A stretch of DNA of 50,073 nucleotides from Nannocystis pusilla (lineage in GTDB: Bacteria; Myxococcota_A; Polyangia; Nannocystales; Nannocystaceae): positions 413,990-464,062 of the forward strand of contig NZ_JAIRAU010000047.1 of assembly GCF_020073745.1 (NCBI RefSeq). Direction: 5' to 3'. Of the stretch, positions 23,737-29,429 are shown one piece after another (within the stretch, counting starts at the first letter, position 1; the number at the start of each line of letters is the position of its first letter). The notes below the pieces were generated by a model that worked only from the letters and a program-made list of their open reading frames with translations, was not told where the DNA came from and did not search any database. Position numbers and translations under genes: made by a program.

Positions 23737-24951
23737 TCACCGGAAGCACGTACCGGCCTCTTCCGCGAGGAAGCACGCCAGGGCTGCGGTGCGGCGGCGC
23801 AGGCTGTCGAGGCTGCACCACTCTTCCGTCTCGTGAAAGTGTTGCCCGTACGGGCCGAGGCCGTCGACGCAGGGGACGCCGTCGGCCGCGAGCAAGTTGG
23901 CGTCGGAGCCGCCACCCTGCAGCGGGCACTCGCCGACGTGTAGACCGCATGCCGCGGCGTAGGGCTCATAGACCCCGCGCAGCCGCTGGCTCGCGGCCGT
24001 CGCTTCCATCGGCGGCCGCGTGATGCCGCCGCTGACCTCGACGGTGACCTCGCGCAGCCGCTCCGGCACGTCGGCGAGGCCCGCGAACGGCTCGCGCGCG
24101 AGCTGGTGCAGATACGCGGCCACGCGCTCGGCGTCGGCGACGGCCTCGAAGCGCGCGTCGATCTGGCACTTCGCGCTCGCGGGCACCGTGTTCTTGGCGG
24201 TGCCGCCCTCGATCAGCCCGACGTTGACGGTGACGCCGCGCGCGTAGTCGGTGAGCCGCTCGACGCGGTCGACCAGCAGCGCCAGGGCGTGGATCGCGTT
24301 GACGCCCTTGTGATGGTTGTTGCCGGCGTGCGCCGCTCGCCCGCGCACGGTGACCGTGAACAGGCCGCCGCCCTTGCGCCGGGTGACGATGGTGTCGCCC
24401 TCGCGGCCCGACTCGAACACCAGCGCGCCGGTGAGGCGCGGCGCGAGCTCGCGGTACATCGCCGCGCTGCTCGGCGAGCCGACCTCCTCGTCGCTGACGA
24501 CGATGAAGCGCACCGGCAGGCTCGCGCGCGCCGGCGCGACCGCCCGCAGGGCCCGCAGCGCGAAGATCACCGACGTGAGGCCCGACTTCATGTCGAGCAC
24601 CCCGGGCCCGCGGGCGACGTCGCCGTCGCGGCGGAACGCCAGGAACCCGAGCGAGCGCGGGAACACGGTGTCGATGTGCCCGACCAGCGCCAGCGACGGG
24701 CCGTCGCCGACGCTCGGGTCGGCGTAGATCCGGTGGTCCGTGAACCTGCCCGAAGGGTCAGGTACTTTGGTACATACGAGTCCGACCGCCGCGGCCGCCT
24801 CGTCGAGGGCGGCGGCGGCGATCTCGACGTCGTCGCGGGCGTAGGTGTGGCTCGGGAGGTCGACGAGCCGCTGCAGCAGCGGCACCTGCTCGGTCTCGAA
24901 GGCGGCGTCGACGGCCGCGCGCAGGGCGGCGCCGAGGAGTGGGTCGCGCAT
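23737..24951 (-). CDS. M20-family metallopeptidase (glutamate carboxypeptidase-like)
   Basis: This 404-residue zinc exopeptidase starts at ATG 24951. M20 features are VGHIDTVF (His ligand and catalytic Asp), GPGVLDMKSG (bridging Asp), SDEEVGSPSS (catalytic Glu) and the dimerisation domain with HAGNNHHKGVNAI. The pattern resembles carboxypeptidase G2 more than ArgE. It follows argB after 20 nt, so it could act in arginine metabolism as an acetylornithine deacetylase substitute, but the sequence does not prove that. A three-unit palindromic array (24745-24780) makes a rare-codon island near the N-terminus (GTA, TGT, AAA, GTA, CCT). Confidence 0.85.
   Translation of the reverse strand: MRDPLLGAALRAAVDAAFETEQVPLLQRLVDLPSHTYARDDVEIAAAALDEAAAAVGLVCTKVPDPSGRFTDHRIYADPSVGDGPSLALVGHIDTVFPRSLGFLAFRRDGDVARGPGVLDMKSGLTSVIFALRALRAVAPARASLPVRFIVVSDEEVGSPSSAAMYRELAPRLTGALVFESGREGDTIVTRRKGGGLFTVTVRGRAAHAGNNHHKGVNAIHALALLVDRVERLTDYARGVTVNVGLIEGGTAKNTVPASAKCQIDARFEAVADAERVAAYLHQLAREPFAGLADVPERLREVTVEVSGGITRPPMEATAASQRLRGVYEPYAAACGLHVGECPLQGGGSDANLLAADGVPCVDGLGPYGQHFHETEEWCSLDSLRRRTAALACFLAEEAGTCFR
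24743..24780. repeat. Intragenic 14-bp array, 3 units (M20 gene)
   Basis: CCTG at 24745, CAGG at 24759 and CATA at 24773 are exactly 14 bp apart. They encode the segment around VCTKVPDPSGR with atypical codons. Confidence 0.7.
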
Positions 24952-24971
24952 GGGCGACGAGTTTAGCAGCC

Positions 24972-25805
24972 TCAGGCGACCAGCACGGTGCCGACGCTGC
25001 CGGGCCCGGCCGCTTCGGCCTGCAGCGCGCCGGCGTTGGCGCCGAGGATGTGCACTGCGCCGATCCCGAGGGCCAGGTTGGCCAGCGCCTCCTCGACCTT
25101 CGGGATCATGCCGCCGACGATCACCTTCTTCTCGATCGCCCCGCGGGCCTCGGCGGCGCTGAGCCGCGCGATGCGGGTGCTCGGGTCGTCCTTGTCGCGC
25201 AGCACGCCCGGCACGCCTGTCATGAGGAACAGGTGGTCGACCTTGAGCGCGCCGGCGATCGCCGACGACACCGTGTCGGCGTTGATGTTGTAGACCGGGC
25301 AGGCCAGGCCCGCGGTCGCGAGGCCGACGCCGAGGGTATTGATGACCGGCGTGTACCCTCCGGCCCACAGGTGCTCGATCAGCGCGGTGCGGATCTCGAC
25401 GACGTCGCCGACGAGGCCGAAGTCGACCAGCTCCTCGCCGCCGCCGCTGACCCGCGCGGGCGGCCGTCGCCGCGCCGACACCAGCCCGGCGCTCACGCCG
25501 GAGATCCCGAGCGCGCCGCCGACCCCGGCCGCGAGCGCGGCGGCGACGACGTCGACCGAGAGCTCGCCGGCGAGGACGTACTTCATCACCTGCAGGGTCG
25601 CCTCGTCGGTGACCCGCCGGCCGCCGACCTTGACCGGCTGCAGCCCGAGCCGCTCCTGCAGCGCGTTGGCCTGCGGGCCGCCGCCGTGGCAGATGGCGAA
25701 CTTCCAGCCGGCCGCGGAGAGGCGGGCGACGTCGGCGAGCACCGCCGCCAGCGCGGGCGCGTCGGCGATCACCTCGCCGCCGAATTTGAGGACCGCCGTC
25801 GTCAT
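24972..25805 (-). CDS. argB: Acetylglutamate kinase
   Basis: This 277-residue amino-acid kinase phosphorylates N-acetylglutamate, the second step of arginine synthesis. Motifs: LKFGGEVI (phosphate loop, with Phe-Gly-Gly), CHGGGPQANALQERLG (substrate binding), GRRVTDEATLQVMKYVLAGE, VYNINADTVSSAIAGAL and GGMIPKVE. It overlaps the argC stop by 4 nt. A weak palindrome (CCTG 25216, CAGG 25230) lies in the conserved MTGVPGVL stretch. Confidence 0.92.
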   Translation of the reverse strand: MTTAVLKFGGEVIADAPALAAVLADVARLSAAGWKFAICHGGGPQANALQERLGLQPVKVGGRRVTDEATLQVMKYVLAGELSVDVVAAALAAGVGGALGISGVSAGLVSARRRPPARVSGGGEELVDFGLVGDVVEIRTALIEHLWAGGYTPVINTLGVGLATAGLACPVYNINADTVSSAIAGALKVDHLFLMTGVPGVLRDKDDPSTRIARLSAAEARGAIEKKVIVGGMIPKVEEALANLALGIGAVHILGANAGALQAEAAGPGSVGTVLVA

Positions 25806-26872
25806 GGCCACAGCCCCGGGGCGTCGATGCCGAGCGTCTCCGCGAGCCCGAGCATCAGGTTCATCGACTGCACCGCCTGCCCCGCCCCGCCCTTGACGAG
25901 GTTGTCGAGCGCGGTGACCACCGCCAGCTGGCGCTGCCCGGTCGCCGGATCGACCTGTCCCAAAGTCCAGGACAAGTCGACGTACATGCTGCCCTTGATG
26001 GCGACGACCTCGGCCCCGACCTTGCTGCCGAGCACGCGCACGAACGGCGCGTCGCGGTAGAACTCGCCGTAGAGCGCCTTGACGTCGACGCTCTCGGGCA
26101 CCGGCACGATGCTGGTCGCCAGGATCCCGCGCACCAGCGGCGCCGACACCGGCACGAACGCGAGCGAGAATTCGGGCGCCTGGCTGCCGCGGCCGGCCGC
26201 GTCGCGCAGCGTCTGCTCGATCTCCGGCGTGTGCTGGTGGTTCAGCACCTTGTACGTCTTGAGGTTGCCGGCGCGCAGCGGGTGGTGCGTGCCGATCTGC
26301 GCGTAGGCCCCGGAGCCGGACGAGCCGGTCATGGCGACGGTGTGGATCGCCCCGCGGAGCAGCCCCGCCTGGGCCAGCGGCAGCAGCCCGAGCGCGATCG
26401 CGGTCGCGAAGCAGCCCGGCGACGCGACCCGGCGAGCGCCGCGGATCGCCTCCTTGTGCAGCTCCGGCAGCCCGTAGACCCACGTCCCCAGGTGCTCGGG
26501 GTGCGGATGCACGTCCCCGTAGTAGACGCGGTAGGCCTCCTTGTCGCGCAGGCGGAAGTCCCCCGACAGGTCGATCACCCGCGCCGACACACCCGCGAGC
26601 TCGGCCGCCATGGTCGCGCTGACCTTGTGCGGCAGGGCCAGGAACACGACGTCGACGTCCCGGGCGGCCTCGGCGGCCGGGATGTTCTCGAACACCAGGC
26701 CGGTCTTCGGCAGGTTGCGATGCACCGCCTCGAGCGGCTCGCCGACCTGGTCGATGCTCGTCACCCGGACCAGCTCGACGCCGGGGTGCCAACGAAGTAA
26801 CCGGATCAGCTCGGCGCCGCCGTAGCCGGTCCCACCGATAATCGTCACGCGTGGCCGCGAATTCGTGGTCAT
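25802..26872 (-). CDS. argC: N-acetyl-gamma-glutamyl-phosphate reductase
   Basis: This 356-residue NADPH-dependent enzyme reduces acetylglutamyl phosphate to the semialdehyde. The nucleotide-binding IIGGTGYGGAELIRLL is at residues about 10-25, and the catalytic Cys lies in SPGCFATA. NLKTYKVLNHQHTPEI and the C-terminal TALDNLVKGGAGQAVQSMN are standard. I chose the ATG at 26872, preceded by GAGGG, over a longer upstream frame. It is the first gene of argC-argB-M20. The upstream region contains a repeated CGATGTCAT element and a low-GC stretch. Confidence 0.94.
   Translation of the reverse strand: MTTNSRPRVTIIGGTGYGGAELIRLLRWHPGVELVRVTSIDQVGEPLEAVHRNLPKTGLVFENIPAAEAARDVDVVFLALPHKVSATMAAELAGVSARVIDLSGDFRLRDKEAYRVYYGDVHPHPEHLGTWVYGLPELHKEAIRGARRVASPGCFATAIALGLLPLAQAGLLRGAIHTVAMTGSSGSGAYAQIGTHHPLRAGNLKTYKVLNHQHTPEIEQTLRDAAGRGSQAPEFSLAFVPVSAPLVRGILATSIVPVPESVDVKALYGEFYRDAPFVRVLGSKVGAEVVAIKGSMYVDLSWTLGQVDPATGQRQLAVVTALDNLVKGGAGQAVQSMNLMLGLAETLGIDAPGLWP
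25952..25972. repeat. Intragenic palindrome (argC)
   Basis: CCTG at 25954 and CAGG at 25968 are 14 bp apart. On the coding strand it uses TTG, ACT, TTG and GGA, codons otherwise rare here. Confidence 0.55.
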
Positions 26873-26946
26873 GGAGCCCTCTTTGCGGGACTTCCTAGCA
26901 GATGACCGCCCTGCGCGCGATGTCCGGCCCCGCACGCGCACGACAT

Positions 26947-27000
26947 CGATGTCATGCCCTGTCGGGGCACCTGGCGGGCCAGGCCTGACAGCGATGTCAT
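26947..27000. promoter_or_regulatory. Repeated CGATGTCAT element upstream of argC
   Basis: CGATGTCAT occurs at 26947-26955 and 26992-27000, each followed by a purine and CCC, 45 bp apart and 75-130 nt upstream of argC. It may be an operator pair; this is inference from position only. Confidence 0.3.
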
Positions 27001-27118
27001 ACCCCGCTCGAGCGCGACCGCCCCTGCCAACCTGTCACCAAGGATTTCAACTACTTGTCACTCTGGCTCGGGCCCTGCAACCTAGGGCGGTGTCCACGGC
27101 GACCCCGGCGACCCTACC

Positions 27119-27357
27119 TTAGCCCTTCACTTCCTTAGCCTCTTCCTTAGCTTGGTTTGCCGCTTCCTTCTTGACTTGGCTTCTTCTGGCTTGAACCTTC
27201 GCGCTTAAAACTACTTCTCGCCTAGCTTATCGAGTCGTTTGAGCTTGTCGCGCTTCGCTTGGTCGGTGCAGTAGCAACATCTTAGATCTGGGGGGGGACC
27301 CGGGGTGCTTTGGTCGGCATCTCGGGTTCTCGATTTTAACCGGGGCGCGCGGCCGGC
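27119..27357 (-). pseudogene. Possible frameshifted remnant in a low-GC patch
   Basis: This stretch is visibly poorer in G+C (about half) than its surroundings. On the minus strand one frame reads ...DLRCCYCTDQAKRDKL...GEK and stops at 27211. An overlapping frame continues with SQVKKEAANQAKEEAKEVKG and stops at 27119. Both look protein-like (Lys/Ala/Glu-rich, helical) and would join through a single frameshift near 27220. No start codon is visible; the first frame follows directly, in phase, the TGA of the upstream MutH-like gene. It may be a decayed extension, a broken gene or a structured RNA. Confidence 0.3.
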
Positions 27358-28278
27358 TCAGTGCAGGTGATCGTCCGGCTCGACCACGTGGTCGGCCAGG
27401 CGCTCGACCTGATCCGGCGCGAGCAACCCCTGCAGCGCGGCCTCGAGCTCCGCGCGGCCCGGCTCACCTGGCCCGAGAGCCAGGTGCGAGGCCGCCACCG
27501 CGAAGTGCCCGCGCAACCCGCAGCGCTCGCCGAACGGCATGGCGTGGACCGCGGGGGCCCAGCCGTCGCGCGCGAGGCGCTCGTGGTCGGCGCGGATCGG
27601 CCCGCCGCAACGCGGACACATCAGCTCGCCCTGGGCCTCGCCGCGCCACAGCGTGACGAGCGGATCGCGCCCGCCGGACCGCACGCTCGACCACCAGCGC
27701 GAGTCGAACGGCAGCACGCCCGCCTGCTCGCGCGGCAGCAGACCCTCGGCGCGGAACCACGCCGCGCTGAGGTAGTACGCCGGGGCCTGCCGCTGCTCCT
27801 GCTCGCGCGCCTCGACGAACAGCGGCGGCCTGTCGAAGTGCGGATCGACCGACCACGCCGCCTCGAGCCGCTCGCGCATGGGCCCGGCGAAGCGGGTGAA
27901 GCGGTGACCGACGACCACGCGCGTGAGGCGATCGGCGAACACCCACAGCACGTTGCCGAGCTTGTGCCACGGGTCGATCGTCAGATCGCAGACCTTGAGC
28001 TTGTCGCAGGCGAGCCCGTCGCGCGCGCGCCAGACCGACACCAGCTTGAGCTCGATGCGGTCCTCCCAGTCGAGGCGATCGAGGCCGTCGTGCGGCTCGA
28101 GCCCGAAGTGCCACTGCAGGGCGCTGCCGAACCGGCCGCGCGAGCCGCGGGGCGTGACCAGATCGGCAGCTGGCCCGAGAGCCAGGCCACGGGCGTGCTC
28201 GGCCAGCGCCTCGAGATAGGCGCAGCGCCGCAGCGACGCGTCGCGCTCGTGCGGCGGGTGACGAAGCGGCAGCCGCAT
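27358..28278 (-). CDS. MutH/Sau3AI-like endonuclease with a zinc-binding tail
   Basis: This 306-residue protein resembles MutH: LVTPRGSRGRFGSALQWHFG (about 40-59), then D70..E76-L-K78 (the D...ExK nuclease motif) and a KLGNVLWVFADR strand equivalent to the KLKRVLWIP segment of MutH. The position of MutH Glu56 appears to be Gln55. The C-terminus has MCPRCGG (C221, C224) and C253...H258, a likely zinc site absent from MutH. MutH nicks hemimethylated GATC in mismatch repair; Sau3AI-type relatives are restriction enzymes. No methylase, MutL or MutS gene is nearby, so the role is open. Palindromes of the 14-bp family occur near both ends. Confidence 0.6.
   Translation of the reverse strand: MRLPLRHPPHERDASLRRCAYLEALAEHARGLALGPAADLVTPRGSRGRFGSALQWHFGLEPHDGLDRLDWEDRIELKLVSVWRARDGLACDKLKVCDLTIDPWHKLGNVLWVFADRLTRVVVGHRFTRFAGPMRERLEAAWSVDPHFDRPPLFVEAREQEQRQAPAYYLSAAWFRAEGLLPREQAGVLPFDSRWWSSVRSGGRDPLVTLWRGEAQGELMCPRCGGPIRADHERLARDGWAPAVHAMPFGERCGLRGHFAVAASHLALGPGEPGRAELEAALQGLLAPDQVERLADHVVEPDDHLH
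27465..27485. repeat. Intragenic palindrome (MutH-like gene, 3' end)
   Basis: CCTG at 27467 and CAGG at 27481 form CCTGGCCCGAGAGCCAGG. Confidence 0.5.
28167..28187. repeat. Intragenic palindrome (MutH-like gene, 5' part)
   Basis: GCTG at 28169 and CAGG at 28183 frame the same CTGGCCCGAGAGCCAG core as the copy at 27467, so the two may be related by duplication. Confidence 0.5.
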
Positions 28279-28287
28279 CGCCGGGCG

Positions 28288-28533
28288 TTACTTCGCCTCG
28301 GGCGCAGGCGCGGGCGCGGCGTCGGCGGGCTTCGCGTCGGCGGGCGCGGCCTCGGCAGGCTTCGCGTCGGCGGGCTTGGCGTCGGCGGGCTTGGCGTCGG
28401 CGGGCTTCGCGTCGGTCTTCTTGCCGTCGACCGTCTTCGCCTCCCCCTCTTCCTTCTTCTTGCCCGGCTGCTCGGCGCAGGCGGCGGTGAGACCGAGAGA
28501 CACGGCGAACAGGGCGCAGATGAAACGCTTCAT
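28288..28533 (-). CDS. Small lipoprotein with KPADA repeats
   Basis: This 81-residue protein has a lipoprotein signal (MKRFICALFAVSLGLTAAC, lipobox LTAAC), a charged stretch, then five or six KPADA-type pentapeptides that end in APAPEAK. The DNA shows matching 15-bp tandem repeats. Such Pro/Ala/Lys tails often cross or tether to the cell wall. The function is unknown. It lies 9 nt from the stop of the thioesterase and 9 nt from the start of the MutH-like gene, so all three may be cotranscribed. Confidence 0.7.
   Translation of the reverse strand: MKRFICALFAVSLGLTAACAEQPGKKKEEGEAKTVDGKKTDAKPADAKPADAKPADAKPAEAAPADAKPADAAPAPAPEAK
28310..28425. repeat. 15-bp tandem repeats encoding KPADA
   Basis: About five to six near-identical 15-bp units (variants of GCGTCGGCGGGCTTG) in frame with the small lipoprotein. 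Repeat number is expected to vary between strains. Confidence 0.75.
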
Positions 28534-28542
28534 GCCGGCAAG

Positions 28543-28929
28543 CTAGCACTCCGCGTCGCGCGGCGGAAGTGTGCGCTGGATCGGCACCGGACGGCCGCGG
28601 TCGTCGACCTGCACGTAGACCAACTCGGCGGTGGTGACCTCGACGCTGCGCCCGCCGATCGGCTCGTGCGCCTCGACCCGCACGCGGATCGTCAGCGAGG
28701 TCGTGCCCACCTGCGTGACCTCGGCGTAGAGGCTGACGATGTCGCCGACGTGCACCGGCTCCTTGAACACGACCTCGCGGATCGCCACCGTCACGACCTT
28801 GCGCGCGCCGATGGCGTGCGCCGCGACGGCTCCCGCCTGATCGAGCAGGCTCAGGATGTGACCGCCGAAGATCGTGCCGTGCGCGTTGGTGTCGCGCGGC
28901 ATCATCAGGACGCGAATCGCGGGCTGCAT
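28543..28929 (-). CDS. Acyl-CoA thioesterase, hotdog fold (YciA-like)
   Basis: This protein of about 128 residues has the single hotdog domain of the YciA/BFIT family: MMPRDTNAHGTIFGGHILSLLDQAGAVAA, where the Asn-Ala-His-Gly and the Asp are the family's substrate and catalytic elements, followed by VVFKEPVHVGDIV and VYVQVDDRGRPVPI. It hydrolyses acyl-CoAs in the cytoplasm. I chose ATG 28929; an upstream start at 28965 would overlap the receiver gene. It is directly downstream of the signalling operon. Confidence 0.88.
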   Translation of the reverse strand: MQPAIRVLMMPRDTNAHGTIFGGHILSLLDQAGAVAAHAIGARKVVTVAIREVVFKEPVHVGDIVSLYAEVTQVGTTSLTIRVRVEAHEPIGGRSVEVTTAELVYVQVDDRGRPVPIQRTLPPRDAEC

Positions 28930-28961
28930 GGGCCGGACGATGCGCCAAACGGCGCCGCTTG

Positions 28962-29429
28962 TCACGCGACCGTGCGCCCGACGGCGCGCTGGATCGCGGC
29001 GTGGATCGTGTCGGCGTCGGCGTAGTCGGGGCAGTAGCTGAGCGCCGGGTCGCGCTCCGACAGCGCGCGGAAGCGCCGCTCCTCCGCGCCGAAGTCGTAC
29101 GAGAGGATCACCGGCCCGCGGAAGCCGGCGTCGCGCAGCGCTCGCAGGACGAACAGGCCCTGGTTGTCCTGCTGGAAGGCGCGCGCGCGGGCGACGTCGC
29201 CGTTGAAGCGGGCCGTCAGGGCCACGAGGTCGCCGAGCAGCGCCTCGTTCGGCGTGCGGTCGAAGCGCATGTCGAGGTACACGAGATCCGGCTGCAGCGA
29301 CGACAGCAGCGCGCAGGCCTGCTCGCCGCTCTTGGCCTGCGTGTAGCGGATCCCCCGCGACACGAAGGTCGACAGGTTGGTGAGGTACTCGTCCCCGTCC
29401 TCGACGACGAGGACCTTGATCTCGCTCAT
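28962..29429 (-). CDS. Stand-alone receiver protein with long insertion
   Basis: This 155-residue receiver has acidic residues near 10-13 (VVEDGDE), phospho-acceptor D53 in YLDMRF, and the C-terminal LSYCPDYAD in place of the usual Lys-Pro. Right after D53 it carries a roughly 35-residue insertion (DRTPNEALLGD...FQQD) before NQGLFVLRAL. The sigma-54 activator of the same operon has an insertion at the same place. It overlaps the TPR kinase stop by 4 nt, so it is probably its phosphorylation partner. No output domain. Confidence 0.8.
   Translation of the reverse strand: MSEIKVLVVEDGDEYLTNLSTFVSRGIRYTQAKSGEQACALLSSLQPDLVYLDMRFDRTPNEALLGDLVALTARFNGDVARARAFQQDNQGLFVLRALRDAGFRGPVILSYDFGAEERRFRALSERDPALSYCPDYADADTIHAAIQRAVGRTVA

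Noticed and set aside
27358..27360. Selenocysteine readthrough of the TGA ending the MutH-like gene
   Set aside because: The frame continues with protein-like residues, but no SECIS-like hairpin was evident and the downstream frame breaks soon after.
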